DNA from: Leptotrichia massiliensis
GTDB lineage: Bacteria > Fusobacteriota > Fusobacteriia > Fusobacteriales > Leptotrichiaceae
Length of the DNA: 64,000 nucleotides
Direction: 5' to 3'
NCBI RefSeq assembly: GCF_900104625.1
Contig: NZ_FNVZ01000004.1
Coordinates: 518,501 to 582,500, forward strand
The notes beneath the pieces are model-generated. The model made no database searches, had not been told where the DNA came from, and worked only from the letters and a program-made list of their open reading frames with translations. Shown one piece after another: positions 50,703 to 59,491 of this stretch; the stretch's first letter is position 1; each line of letters opens with the position of its first letter. A program made the position numbers and the translations under genes.

Positions 50703-50749
50703 AGTTAGCTAACTGTGTTAATTATAATTTAAAATAGAAAAATTGTAAA
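50703..50749 (-). promoter_or_regulatory. Promoter with downstream palindrome, flavin-protein gene
   Basis: On the minus strand TTTACA (50749-50744), 17 bases, TATAAT (50726-50721), followed by the perfect palindrome AGTTAGCTAACT (50714-50703) at about the transcription start. That is a good operator position, perhaps for the nearby HxlR regulator. Confidence 0.6.
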
Positions 50750-50915
50750 GAAGGCACAATTTTATTACAAGGTAACAAGATGGTAACTTTAAGAAGGGGA
50801 AAATGTTATATTAAATTTTATTTATCAAATAACAATGTTGTATCTTATGAAATATGTAGGAAGTAAATATTTGATATTTGAAAAGTAAAAATAGTTAAAA
50901 AATAATAATTTATAA

Positions 50916-51089
50916 TTTGATGAAAAACAAAAAATAGAAAAAATAAATATTGAAGAAGTTGAAAAACTTGATAAAATATCCATTTATCTTGAAAATGGGA
51001 AAGTCTGGGAAGCATTTTTTAAGAAAGATAAAAAAATATATTTGAATACAGAAATATCAGTAAGTTTTGAAATAAATGAAATATTATAA
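50916..51089 (+). pseudogene. 3' fragment of an unknown gene
   Basis: An open stretch of 57 codons without a start codon reads EKINIEEVEKLDKISIYLE, then NGKVWEAFFKKDKKIYLN and ends SFEINEIL. The composition is protein-like. It lies just before cbiF, where cbiH, cbiG or other genes would be expected, but it does not resemble those. Confidence 0.35.
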
Positions 51090-51123
51090 AAATAAAAAAA
51101 TTAAAAAAGAAAGAGGTAATTTT

Positions 51124-51885
51124 ATGAAAAAAGTATACTTCATAGGAGCAGGACCGGGAGATCCTGAATTGATTACAGTAAAAGGGCAAAGAATCGTAAA
51201 GGAAGCAGATGTAATAATTTATGCGGGGTCATTGGTTCCAAAAGAGGTTATTGATTGCCATAAGGATGGAGCTGAAATTTATAATTCCGCTTCAATGAAT
51301 TTGGATGAAGTGATGGAAGTTACGATAAAGGCACAGAAAAAAGGAAAACTGGTAGCAAGGGTGCATACTGGGGATCCGAGCATTTATGGTGCGATAAGGG
51401 AACAAATGGATATTCTGGATGAATATGGGATTGAATACGAAGTAATTCCAGGGGTAAGTTCATTTGTAGCTGCTGCTGCTGCAATAAAAAAAGAATTTAC
51501 CCTGCCTGATGTAAGTCAGACAATAATTTGTACAAGACTGGAAGGAAGAACGCCTGTTCCTGAAGCAGAAAGTCTTGAAAGCCTTGCTTCACATAAATGT
51601 TCGATGGCAATATTCCTATCTGTACAAATGATTGATGAAGTTGTAAAAAGATTATTAAAACATTACGATAAAACAACACCAATTGCAATTGTTCAAAGAG
51701 CAACTTGGGAAGATCAGAAAATTGTTATGGGAACATTAGAAACAATTGCTGAACTTGTGAAAAAGGAAAAAATTACAAAAACGGCACAAATTCTTGTAGG
51801 AAACTTTATGGGAAATGAATATTCTAAGTCTAAACTTTACGACAAGGCATTTACGCATGAGTTTAGAAAAGGAATTGAAGAATAA
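51124..51885 (+). CDS. cbiF: Cobalt-precorrin-4 C11-methyltransferase
   Basis: SAM-dependent C11 methylation in anaerobic corrin synthesis. 253 residues with VYFIGAGPGDPELITVKGQR, IIYAGSLVPKEVI, RVHTGDPSIYGAIREQMD, VIPGVSSFVAAAAAI and the CbiF-typical TIICTRLEGRTPVPE. The start at 51124 has AGAGGT eight bases upstream. The stop overlaps the start of a secreted-protein gene, in the place where cbiG and cbiH follow in intact operons. Confidence 0.95.
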   Translation: MKKVYFIGAGPGDPELITVKGQRIVKEADVIIYAGSLVPKEVIDCHKDGAEIYNSASMNLDEVMEVTIKAQKKGKLVARVHTGDPSIYGAIREQMDILDEYGIEYEVIPGVSSFVAAAAAIKKEFTLPDVSQTIICTRLEGRTPVPEAESLESLASHKCSMAIFLSVQMIDEVVKRLLKHYDKTTPIAIVQRATWEDQKIVMGTLETIAELVKKEKITKTAQILVGNFMGNEYSKSKLYDKAFTHEFRKGIEE

Positions 51886-52511
51886 TGAAAAAACTGATAA
51901 CAATAATTCTATTTATATTTTCCATGCAAATTTTTGCAGGGCAGTATCAAGTAATAAAGCAAAAAAATGTTACTTTGTCAAAAGAGCAGATTGATTTGGA
52001 GAATAAGAAAATTGAAGAAACAGTGAGTAAATATCCTAAGAAAGTGTTAAAAGAAATGATTTCATATTATTTTTCTGTAGCAAGTAAAGTAAATAATGAA
52101 ATGAGCAAAGAAGAAAAAGAGAGTATGCAATTGCTATCAAAAGAATTTTTTGGTTTTTTTTCTGAAATATTTAACTTTAATATAAAAACTGTAAAATATT
52201 TATCAAATACAAAGGTTTCTGTTACTTATGAAGTAGTTATTCTTGATTTGGATAAAATTTTAGATGAAAAAGAAATTAAAAAAAGATTTTTTAAAAAATA
52301 TGGATATGAAATAAAAGACGATGAAGATTTTTTTAGTCTTTCAGAAGTAAAAAAATGGAAAGATATAATGAATGAAATGTTAAGAGAAGGAATGCGAAAT
52401 CCTAAGAATTATGTGACAGATAAAGTAACGGATGAATTAAATAAAATCGGGAATGAATGGAAATTTAAGGATGCGGAAAAATTTGAAGAAATGTTAAAAA
52501 AAATGAAGTGA
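51885..52511 (+). CDS. Secreted protein, member of a local paralogous family
   Basis: A 208-residue protein with signal peptide MKKLITIILFIFSMQIFAG. The mature part has VKYLSNTKVSVTYEVVILDLDKILDE and ends near NEWKFKDAEKF, the same plan as the proteins at 53812 and 54546 (a strand-rich domain, then a helical part, then a short W-containing terminal strand). The function is unknown; it may be a small lipoprotein-like or DUF4878-like fold. Its start overlaps the cbiF stop by one base. Confidence 0.6.
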   Translation: MKKLITIILFIFSMQIFAGQYQVIKQKNVTLSKEQIDLENKKIEETVSKYPKKVLKEMISYYFSVASKVNNEMSKEEKESMQLLSKEFFGFFSEIFNFNIKTVKYLSNTKVSVTYEVVILDLDKILDEKEIKKRFFKKYGYEIKDDEDFFSLSEVKKWKDIMNEMLREGMRNPKNYVTDKVTDELNKIGNEWKFKDAEKFEEMLKKMK

Positions 52512-53575
52512 TAAAATACTATTTATTACCTAGGGATTTAAAAAATATGGAAATTATAAAAGTTGAAAATCAGAAAAATGATTCTTTTTTTGAGGCGGAA
52601 TGTTATTTGCATATTGGGGAAGCAAAAGAAGATAAAAATTATGTGGCATTTGATTTGAGAAGGGAAGATGATCCGCTGTATAGCTGTTCTTATTATGATT
52701 TTGAGAAAGAAAAGGGAGATAAAATATTTCATTGTTTTGATGGGCAGGATTATTCGTGGAAATGTTATGAAAATGAAGTTACGAATGATGAAAAATTGAA
52801 AAATGAAATTTTAGGAAATTATGATATTTTGAGAAACAGCACAATTAGATATTTGAAAGAAATAATTCATAAAAATAAGGTTGATTTTTCAAAAAAATTA
52901 ATTGAACTTCTTGAGAAAATAAAAGCGGGAGAAAAAATAAACAAGAAGGAATTTCGGATAGAACTGAAAAAAGTTGGGCTGTATAAATCAATTTGGAAAG
53001 AAAAAACAGAAATTTTTGATGATGTTGTAACACGGGAAATTGGTTTTGAGAAGATAATGAAATTTATTGAAGAAAATAATCTGAACAGGGTTATCTTTGA
53101 GAATGGCGAGTTTTTAGAAAAGGAAGAAATAAGAAAATATATTAAAGAATACACAATTGTAGAATTTCGTGATTTTAAGCCGATTAAAGATTTTGATATG
53201 ATAGAAATGACTTTGGAAGAATGGAATAATCTCAAGAAATGGAAAAAATTGGAAGTAGAAAATAATATTATTGAAATTGAAGAAAAAGATTTTGAAAAAG
53301 ATGTTCCGATTTATAGATTAAACGGGAGAAAAATAAATGCAAAAATAGAAGTTACAGATTTTGTGGAAATAAAAAATAATTTTCTTCGTTATTTTAATAA
53401 ATGGTTTAGTAAGGGAAAAGATAATAATTTGAGAGAAAAGGCAGTTATAAAAGGTGTTATACGAGATGGGAGAAAGTTTTATAACTGGATTTTTTTTGAT
53501 AAAAATAATAAGATTGTAACAAGAGAAGAATATGATGAATTTGGGAAAAAGTGTGATTTGAAAAATAAGAGTTAA
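52508..53575 (+). CDS. Hypothetical protein, cytoplasmic
   Basis: A 355-residue protein with no signal or membrane segment. It starts at a GTG overlapping the preceding stop and reads YYLLPRDLKNMEIIKVENQK; the middle is Lys/Glu-rich and probably helical, the end (RDGRKFYNWIFFDKNNKIVT) beta-rich. No family recognised. It probably forms one transcript with cbiF and the secreted-protein gene, ended by the hairpin at 53601. Confidence 0.55.
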   Translation: MIKYYLLPRDLKNMEIIKVENQKNDSFFEAECYLHIGEAKEDKNYVAFDLRREDDPLYSCSYYDFEKEKGDKIFHCFDGQDYSWKCYENEVTNDEKLKNEILGNYDILRNSTIRYLKEIIHKNKVDFSKKLIELLEKIKAGEKINKKEFRIELKKVGLYKSIWKEKTEIFDDVVTREIGFEKIMKFIEENNLNRVIFENGEFLEKEEIRKYIKEYTIVEFRDFKPIKDFDMIEMTLEEWNNLKKWKKLEVENNIIEIEEKDFEKDVPIYRLNGRKINAKIEVTDFVEIKNNFLRYFNKWFSKGKDNNLREKAVIKGVIRDGRKFYNWIFFDKNNKIVTREEYDEFGKKCDLKNKS

Positions 53576-53600
53576 AAAATATGTAAAATAGTAAAAAAAT

Positions 53601-53648
53601 AACATGATTAAAGAAACTGACAATAGTTTGATAATCATGTTTTTTATT
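53601..53648 (+). terminator. Terminator after the cbiF unit
   Basis: 10-bp stem AACATGATTA (53601-53610) / TAATCATGTT (53632-53641) followed by TTTTATT, with a 21-base loop. Confidence 0.7.
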
Positions 53649-53811
53649 ATGTATTAATATTACTCTTTCTGTATTATAAGTTCTTTGTATTGTATCACAT
53701 AAATTATTTTTTCGTAAGTTTTTGTGTTTTAAAATAATTTTTAATTTTAATATTTTTAAAAAATATGTTATACTTTTATAAGAAAGATAAAAGTTAAAAC
53801 GAGGAGAGTTT

Positions 53812-54501
53812 ATGAAAAAAATATTATTTGTGTTAATGTTAACAGTAATAGGAAATACGTTCACAGCACCAAAATCACAAAAAACTAAAAATACTAGAAT
53901 AACAACAAGCAGAATATCAGAAAATGATAGAAAAGAAATTGAAAATACTGTCGAAATGGCAATGCAGCCGTTTATAAATATAGTTAAAAATACTGTAGAG
54001 ACTGAAATTAATAAACAGTCTTCAAAAATTCCAATAGACAGTTTATTTCCAAAAGATTATGTCATGAGTAGTGCTTTGAAAAAGGAAATTGGGAAAAAAT
54101 ATACAGATGAAATAATAAAAGTTGTAATAAATGGTATGAAACCAAAAATTGCTGTAAAAAAGATTAACTATGTTTCTCAAAATGAAGTTCAAGTAAATTA
54201 TGAGATGAAAGTCAAAAATTTAGATAAAGTTTGGGATTTACTAGATTTTGATGAACAAATGGAAAAACAATTTTTAACAAAAATAGGAGTCAAAAGTATA
54301 GACGAAGCAGAAAAAATTATGAAAAATAAAGGAAATGATGAATTAAAGAAAAAATATTATTATGTAATGCTAGATGAAATGGTAAATTTTGTTAATGAAG
54401 AAATAAAAAAGACAAAAGAGGAAGAAATCTGGATAGACGATATGTCAGTTACGGTTAAAAAAATAAATGGGAAATGGCAAGTTCAAGATACAAATAATTA
54501 G
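53812..54501 (+). CDS. Secreted protein, tandem paralogue A
   Basis: A 229-residue protein with signal peptide MKKILFVLMLTVIGNTFTA. Shared with the next gene: LFPKDYVMSSALKKEI, NYVSQNEVQVNYEMKVKNLD, the AEKIMKNKGN helix and the end VTVKKINGKWQVQ. The last motif resembles DUF4878-like extracytoplasmic domains. No enzyme signature. AGGAGAG precedes the start. Confidence 0.65.
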   Translation: MKKILFVLMLTVIGNTFTAPKSQKTKNTRITTSRISENDRKEIENTVEMAMQPFINIVKNTVETEINKQSSKIPIDSLFPKDYVMSSALKKEIGKKYTDEIIKVVINGMKPKIAVKKINYVSQNEVQVNYEMKVKNLDKVWDLLDFDEQMEKQFLTKIGVKSIDEAEKIMKNKGNDELKKKYYYVMLDEMVNFVNEEIKKTKEEEIWIDDMSVTVKKINGKWQVQDTNN

Positions 54502-54545
54502 AAATAAGTTTAATAAAAATAAATTAAAAAATAAGGAGAGTAAAG

Positions 54546-55241
54546 ATGAAAAAAATATTATTTTTGATTATGTTAATAGTTATGGGAAACACTTTTGCAG
54601 AAAATAATCAAGTGCAACAAAATGTACCAGTAAAAACAGTAGAAAATGAAGATATGGAAATAAAAAGAGTACTTTCAAGTAGATTACAATCGTTTTTTTT
54701 CACAATTGTAAATGCTGGAATACAAGATAATGAGAAAAGACTCGAAAAAGAAGCTTATAATAGATTATTTAAAAAAGACTATATCATAAGTAATACATTA
54801 AAATATGAAATTGTAGACAAATATATAAGAACAATTTCAAGAATTACAGCGAGAGAAACCCCATTAAGATTTGACATAAAACAAATAGAATATCTTTCAG
54901 ATGATGAAGTGGAAGTAGTTTATGATATAAAATCTAAAAATTTGAAAAATGTTTCGGATATGTTGGATTTGGATGAAGAAACAGAAAGACAAATTATGGA
55001 AAAAGCTAAAATTAGTAGTGTAAGTGAATTGGAACAAATTATGAAAAATAAGGGAAATGAGCCAATAAAACGAAATTACTACAGTATTGCAATAACTAAA
55101 AGAATAAAAATGTTTGAAGCAGAAGTAAAAAAAATAACTGAAGAAGAAATTTTAGTTGAAAATGCACCAGCAACATTGAAAAAAATAAATGGAAAATGGC
55201 AAGTTGAAAGTTTAGAAAAAAAATTGAAAGGTGCTAAATAA
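54546..55241 (+). CDS. Secreted protein, tandem paralogue B
   Basis: A 231-residue tandem copy of the preceding gene: signal peptide MKKILFLIMLIVMGNTFAE, LFKKDYIISNTLKYEI, YLSDDEVEVVYDIKSKNLKN, LEQIMKNKGNEP and ATLKKINGKWQVE. Divergence is substantial, so the duplication is not recent. It is ended by the terminator at 55251. Confidence 0.65.
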   Translation: MKKILFLIMLIVMGNTFAENNQVQQNVPVKTVENEDMEIKRVLSSRLQSFFFTIVNAGIQDNEKRLEKEAYNRLFKKDYIISNTLKYEIVDKYIRTISRITARETPLRFDIKQIEYLSDDEVEVVYDIKSKNLKNVSDMLDLDEETERQIMEKAKISSVSELEQIMKNKGNEPIKRNYYSIAITKRIKMFEAEVKKITEEEILVENAPATLKKINGKWQVESLEKKLKGAK

Positions 55242-55250
55242 AGAAATATG

Positions 55251-55297
55251 AACTACACTTAAAATTTTGCAAACAAGATGGCAAGTGTAGTTTTTTT
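55251..55297 (+). terminator. Intrinsic terminator of the secreted-protein pair
   Basis: AACTACACTT (55251-55260) / AAGTGTAGTT (55283-55292), perfect 10-bp stem with a 22-base loop, then a T-run. Confidence 0.8.
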
Positions 55298-55405
55298 CTA
55301 AAATAATAAAAAAAGTTAAACTAAATACAATAAACCAAAGATTACTTTATTAAACAATTCTTTATATAATTTAAAAAATAATTTTTAAAATTATAAAATA
55401 AAGTG

Positions 55406-55434
55406 TTGACAAAATCGAAATTTTTTTGTATAAT
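55406..55434 (+). promoter_or_regulatory. Consensus promoter of tRNA-Gln
   Basis: TTGACA (55406-55411), 17 bases, TATAAT (55429-55434), both boxes perfect, 25 bases before the tRNA. Confidence 0.85.
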
Positions 55435-55459
55435 GGTTCTTGTCTTAGGAAATAATTGT

Positions 55460-55534
55460 TGGGCTGTCGCCAAGCGGTAAGGCACTGGACTTTGACTCCA
55501 GCATGCAATGGTTCGAATCCATTCAGCCCAGCCA
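55460..55534 (+). tRNA. tRNA-Gln (anticodon TTG)
   Basis: Acceptor TGGGCTG pairs with CAGCCCA. D arm GCCAAGCGGTAAGGC, anticodon stem CTGGA/TCCAG with loop CTTTGAC giving anticodon TTG, T arm AATGG-TTCGAAT-CCATT. The 3' CCA is encoded. A single tRNA with its own consensus promoter. Confidence 0.96.
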
Positions 55535-55659
55535 TTTTAATTATAAAATATGTGATGTATAACTACTAATTTTTATAGTGGTTTTTTTTATTATAAAAAA
55601 GCGAAAAAATTATATAATTTTTAGTAATTCTAGTATAAAATTTTATTAATTTCTGACTG

Positions 55660-55688
55660 TTGAAAATTAAACAAAAATATGGTATACT
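55660..55688 (+). promoter_or_regulatory. Predicted promoter of gap
   Basis: TTGAAA (55660-55665), 17 bases, TATACT (55683-55688). Confidence 0.6.
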
Positions 55689-55748
55689 CAAATTGTATAG
55701 AATAATATATTTTTTAATATATTAAAATTTTTAGGAGGTATTATTAAA

Positions 55749-56762
55749 ATGGCAGTTAAAGTAGCAATTAATGGATTTGGAAGAATCGGAAGATTAGCAT
55801 TAAGATTATTAGCTGAACAAACAGACAAATTTGAAGTGGTGGCAATTAATGATTTGACAGACGCTAAAATGTTAGCGCACTTATTCAAATATGATTCATC
55901 TCAAGGAAGATTCAATGGAACTATCGAAGTTAAAGAAGGAGCTTTCGTAGTAAACGGTAAAGAAATCAAAACTTTCGCAAAAGCTAACCCTGAAGAATTA
56001 CCTTGGGGAGAATTAGGTGTTGACGTAGTATTGGAAGCTACAGGATTCTTTGCTACAAAAGATAAAGCAGAATTACACGTTAAAGCAGGAGCTAAAAAAG
56101 TAGTTATTACTGCACCTGGTGGAAACGATGTTAAAACAGTTGTTTACAATGTAAACCACGAAATTTTAGATGGATCTGAAACAGTTATTTCAGGAGCTTC
56201 TTGTACAACTAACTGTTTAGCACCAATGGCTAAAGCATTAAACGATAACTTTGGTGTTGTAACTGGTACAATGACAACTATCCACGCTTACACTGGAGAC
56301 CAAAATACTTTAGATGCACCTCACAGAAAAGGTGACTTAAGAAGAGCAAGAGCTGCAGCTGTAAACATTGTTCCTAACTCAACAGGAGCTGCAAAAGCAA
56401 TCGGATTAGTAGTACCTGAATTAAACGGAAAATTAGATGGAGCTGCTCAAAGAGTACCTGTTCCAACTGGTTCATTAACTGAATTAGTATCTATCTTAGA
56501 GAAAAAAGTAACTGTAGAAGAAGTAAATGCAGCTATGAAAGCGGCAGCTAACGAATCATTCGGATATACTGAAGAAGAATTAGTATCTTCTGACATCGTT
56601 GGAATTCACTTCGGATCATTATTTGATGCAACACAAACAAAAATCGTTCAAAACGGAGATACTCAATTAGTTAAAACAGTATCTTGGTATGACAACGAAA
56701 TGTCTTATACAGCTCAATTAATCAGAACTTTAGGATACTTCGCAAGCAAAATTGCTAAATAA
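55749..56762 (+). CDS. gap: Glyceraldehyde-3-phosphate dehydrogenase
   Basis: Glycolytic oxidation of glyceraldehyde 3-phosphate with NAD. 337 residues, full length: [17 protein letters not shown] at the N-terminus, catalytic cysteine in [15 protein letters not shown] (near residue 154), TAAKAIG-type and [12 protein letters not shown] substrate-binding stretches, and the [12 protein letters not shown] end. Codon choice is noticeably less AT-biased than that of neighbouring unknown genes, as expected for a highly expressed gene. AGGAGGT lies upstream. Single-gene unit with its own promoter and terminator. Confidence 0.98.
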   Translation: MAVKVAINGFGRIGRLALRLLAEQTDKFEVVAINDLTDAKMLAHLFKYDSSQGRFNGTIEVKEGAFVVNGKEIKTFAKANPEELPWGELGVDVVLEATGFFATKDKAELHVKAGAKKVVITAPGGNDVKTVVYNVNHEILDGSETVISGASCTTNCLAPMAKALNDNFGVVTGTMTTIHAYTGDQNTLDAPHRKGDLRRARAAAVNIVPNSTGAAKAIGLVVPELNGKLDGAAQRVPVPTGSLTELVSILEKKVTVEEVNAAMKAAANESFGYTEEELVSSDIVGIHFGSLFDATQTKIVQNGDTQLVKTVSWYDNEMSYTAQLIRTLGYFASKIAK

Positions 56763-56796
56763 TTGATTTTAAACAGAAATCTTAAAAATTAACTTT

Positions 56797-56830
56797 GAAA
56801 ATCGGCTAGAAATAGTCGGTTTTCTTTTTT
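56797..56830 (+). terminator. Terminator of gap
   Basis: GAAAATCGGCTA-GAAA-TAGTCGGTTTTC (12-bp stem with wobbles, GAAA tetraloop) followed by TTTTTT. Confidence 0.85.
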
Positions 56831-56903
56831 GTATTATTTGTATTATAAAAAATTAATAAATTTATTTTTAAATTTCTATTTTTTTTAAATATGTGTTATA
56901 CTA

Positions 56904-56998
56904 CAATAAAATTATTTTAAAACCAAACTCAAAGGTTAGGATTATTTTGTTTAATTCTTGAATTTTTAGCTATTTACAGAGGTTCAAACATACTTTAT
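56904..56998 (+). repeat. MITE-like element, family B, diverged copy 3
   Basis: Contains ATTATTTTAAAACCAAACTC AAAGGTTAGGATTATTTTGT, aligning with the 5' part of the copies at 1317 and 13713, and ends GAGGTTCAAACATA. The middle is altered. It lies between gap and the second cbiK. Confidence 0.45.
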
Positions 56999-57021
56999 AA
57001 AACTGAAAGGAAATATAGTTT

Positions 57022-57762
57022 ATGGAAAAAGGGATTGTTGTTGCAAGTTATGGAACTGTACATACTGAGACATTAAAAAAAACAATTGAAGTTATAGAAA
57101 ATAACGTAAAGAAAAAATATGGAGAAAAGAATTTTGAACGTGCATTTACATCTAAAAGAGTATGCCATAAACTGAAAACTGAAAAAAATTATTTAGTCTT
57201 TAATCATGAAGAAGCTCTAAATGCTTTAAAAAATAAAGGTTTTAATAATATTGTAACAATGTCACTTCATATTTTGGATGGAGTTGAGTACAAAAAATTG
57301 AATAATAAATATGGAAAAATTTCAGAACCGTTATTGTTTGCGGAAGAAGATTATGAAAAAATTGTTGAAAATGAGGAATTTAATGATACAAAAGACAATT
57401 ATGCAATTATTTTTGTAGGACACGGTTCAGAAGATATTTCGGATAAAAGTTATGAAAAGTTACAGAAAAAATATGAAAAAGCTGGAAAAAACAATATTTT
57501 TATTGGAACAATTGAAGGAAAGATTCAAATTTCAGATATTTTAGAGAAATTACAAAATACAGATTATAAAAAAATACTAATAAAACCTTTTTTAATAGTT
57601 GCTGGAAAACATGCAAAAAAAGACATTATGTCAGATACTGAAAATTCATGGAAAACAATTTTTGAAAAAAATGGATATATTGTGGAAACAGAATTAGTAG
57701 GAATGGGAGAATATCAGTTTATTCAAGAAATGTTTATGAAAAAGCTGGAAAAAATATTATAA
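57022..57762 (+). CDS. cbiK: Sirohydrochlorin cobaltochelatase CbiK, copy 2
   Basis: A 246-residue paralogue of the enzyme at 29121, colinear over its whole length: VVASYGTVHTETLKKTIEVI, MSLHILDGVEYKKLNNKYGK, FVGHGSED, VAGKHAKKDIMSD and LVGMGEYQFIQEMF. The three family histidines are kept, so it is probably active. The diverged loops suggest another metal (nickel, iron) or another tetrapyrrole, or simply redundancy. No signal peptide. It is co-transcribed with a cupin protein 15 bases downstream and is not preceded by a cobalamin riboswitch. Confidence 0.88.
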   Translation: MEKGIVVASYGTVHTETLKKTIEVIENNVKKKYGEKNFERAFTSKRVCHKLKTEKNYLVFNHEEALNALKNKGFNNIVTMSLHILDGVEYKKLNNKYGKISEPLLFAEEDYEKIVENEEFNDTKDNYAIIFVGHGSEDISDKSYEKLQKKYEKAGKNNIFIGTIEGKIQISDILEKLQNTDYKKILIKPFLIVAGKHAKKDIMSDTENSWKTIFEKNGYIVETELVGMGEYQFIQEMFMKKLEKIL

Positions 57763-57777
57763 ATTAAGGAGAGATTT

Positions 57778-58452
57778 ATGGTTAAAATAGAAGTTGCAAA
57801 ACCGATAAATTTTAATGAGCTTATCACATCTAAGGAAGCCGAAGTTGTAAGCATGAGAATCTTAAATCAGCCAAATAGCTATATTTCTTTATTCTCTTTA
57901 GCAAAAGATGAGGAAATAACCGCAGAAGCTATGCTTGGAAACCGTTATTATTACTGCTTTAATGGTAATGGAGAAATTTTTATTGAAAATAATAAAAAAA
58001 CAATTTCCAATGGAGATTTTCTTGAAATCACAGCAAATCATAATTACTCTATTGAAGCAAGGGATAAATTGAAGTTAATTGAAATTGGAGAAAAGATAGG
58101 AGAAGGAAATATGGAAAATAAGACATTAAAAATGCTGGAAAGTGCAAGTGCTTTTAATCTTGCTGAAGTTGTTGATTATCAGGAAGGAAAAATTGTAAGT
58201 AAAAATTTGGTAGCAAAACCAAACTTAGTAATGACAATTATGTCTTTTTGGAAAGGTGAGAGCCTTGATCCACATAAAGCACCTGGAGATGCTTTGGTTA
58301 CTGTGCTTGATGGGGAAGGAAAATATTATGTTGACGGAAAACCATTTGTTGTGAAAAAAGGTGAAAGTGCTGTTCTTCCTGCAAATATACCTCATGCTGT
58401 GGAAGCCGAAACAGAAAATTTCAAAATGTTATTAATACTTGTTAAAGAATAA
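57778..58452 (+). CDS. Two-domain cupin protein
   Basis: A 224-residue protein with two cupin folds. The C-terminal one is clear: VMTIMSFWKGESLDPHKAPG, DALVTVLDGEGKYYVDGK and GESAVLPANIPHAVEAE provide the metal-binding histidines. The N-terminal one (AMLGNRYYYCFNGNGEIFIE) lacks most of them and is probably structural. Function unknown; such proteins act as sensors or small dioxygenases. AAGGAGAG lies upstream. It is linked to the second cbiK. Confidence 0.8.
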   Translation: MVKIEVAKPINFNELITSKEAEVVSMRILNQPNSYISLFSLAKDEEITAEAMLGNRYYYCFNGNGEIFIENNKKTISNGDFLEITANHNYSIEARDKLKLIEIGEKIGEGNMENKTLKMLESASAFNLAEVVDYQEGKIVSKNLVAKPNLVMTIMSFWKGESLDPHKAPGDALVTVLDGEGKYYVDGKPFVVKKGESAVLPANIPHAVEAETENFKMLLILVKE

Positions 58453-58484
58453 GAATTTTATCAAAAAAAAATATATAAATTAGA

Positions 58485-58512
58485 CGTATTGACCCCAAAA
58501 GTTTGGACAAAT
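58485..58512 (+). mobile_element. Possible solo end of an IS3/IS150-type element
   Basis: GTATTGACCCCAAAAGTTTGGACAA-type sequence (the string GACCCCAAAAGTTTGGACAA lies at 58491-58510) resembles the terminal inverted repeats of IS150-group insertion sequences. No transposase or second end is nearby. It could mark an excised or decayed insertion, or be chance. Confidence 0.35.
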
Positions 58513-58601
58513 TTAATTCTTATTTTATAAAATTTGTGATATAATAATCTAAAATTATAACTTTGCTGTTAAATTCAAAAATTTTAAAATTTGGAGAAAA
58601 T

Positions 58602-59327
58602 ATGAAAAATAAAAAAAACATGAAAAAGTTTTACGATACAATCGCAGAAAAATATGATTTTATTTTTTCGTTTTCAGATGTTCAGAAGAATTTTTTTCAA
58701 AAATATATTACAGGGAAAAAAATGCTTGATGTAGGAGCTGCAACAGGCAATTTGTCAAAATTTCTGAAAAATGAAGGATATGATGTAATTTCGATTGATA
58801 TAAATGAAAAATTGATTGAGCAGGCTAGAGAAAAAAATGTTGATGTAAAAAAATTGGATATGATGAGAATTGATGAATTGAAAAAATTCGACACAATAAT
58901 AAATGTTGGAAATACATTACCGCATTTGAATAGCAAAGATGAGATTTTTTTATTTTTACAAAAAGCTTATTCACAGCTTGAAAATAATGGGAAACTGATT
59001 ATTCAACTAATAAATTTTTATAAATTTTTTGAAAATCAAAAATCTGAATCTGATTTTTTGGGAAATTTACCATTGATTGAAAATGAAAATGTGAAATTTG
59101 AGCGTTATTATTACAAAAATTCTGATAATAATGTGATTTTTAAAACTATTTTGGATGATAAGTTTGAAAATGATGAAATTTTAACAAATGTTAATTATTT
59201 TGATTTTATGAAATTTTTTGAACAGTTAGATATGAACAATGTAAAGGTATTTGGTGGCTTTAATGAATCTGAGTTTATCTTGGAAAAATCACAGCCGTTA
59301 ATATTTGTGATTACAAAAAATAATTAA
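58602..59327 (+). CDS. Class I SAM-dependent methyltransferase
   Basis: A 241-residue methyltransferase of the methyltransferase-11/25 type. SAM-binding motif I is MLDVGAATGNLSKFL (about residue 41), motif II VISIDINEKLIEQA, and TIINVGNTLPHLNS marks the post-motif. The substrate is unknown. The start was placed at the ATG with GGAG five bases upstream; the longer frame starts without a ribosome site. Single gene. Confidence 0.85.
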   Translation: MKNKKNMKKFYDTIAEKYDFIFSFSDVQKNFFQKYITGKKMLDVGAATGNLSKFLKNEGYDVISIDINEKLIEQAREKNVDVKKLDMMRIDELKKFDTIINVGNTLPHLNSKDEIFLFLQKAYSQLENNGKLIIQLINFYKFFENQKSESDFLGNLPLIENENVKFERYYYKNSDNNVIFKTILDDKFENDEILTNVNYFDFMKFFEQLDMNNVKVFGGFNESEFILEKSQPLIFVITKNN

Positions 59328-59491
59328 ATTTAGTTGGAAATATGTTGTAAATGTATGAATTTTTGTAAGAATTAGATAAGATTTTAAATAAAAAAATAGA
59401 GCATACGTTCTCTTGAAACAACGTAAATAAACAATAAAGGAGAAATTTGTAATAATTAATGAATGTAATTATTATAAAATAAAAAATAAAA

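Noticed and set aside
53318..53864. Two overlapping minus-strand frames rich in Ile and Phe
   Set aside because: AT-rich shadows of the plus-strand genes and of the terminator at 53601; no translation signals.
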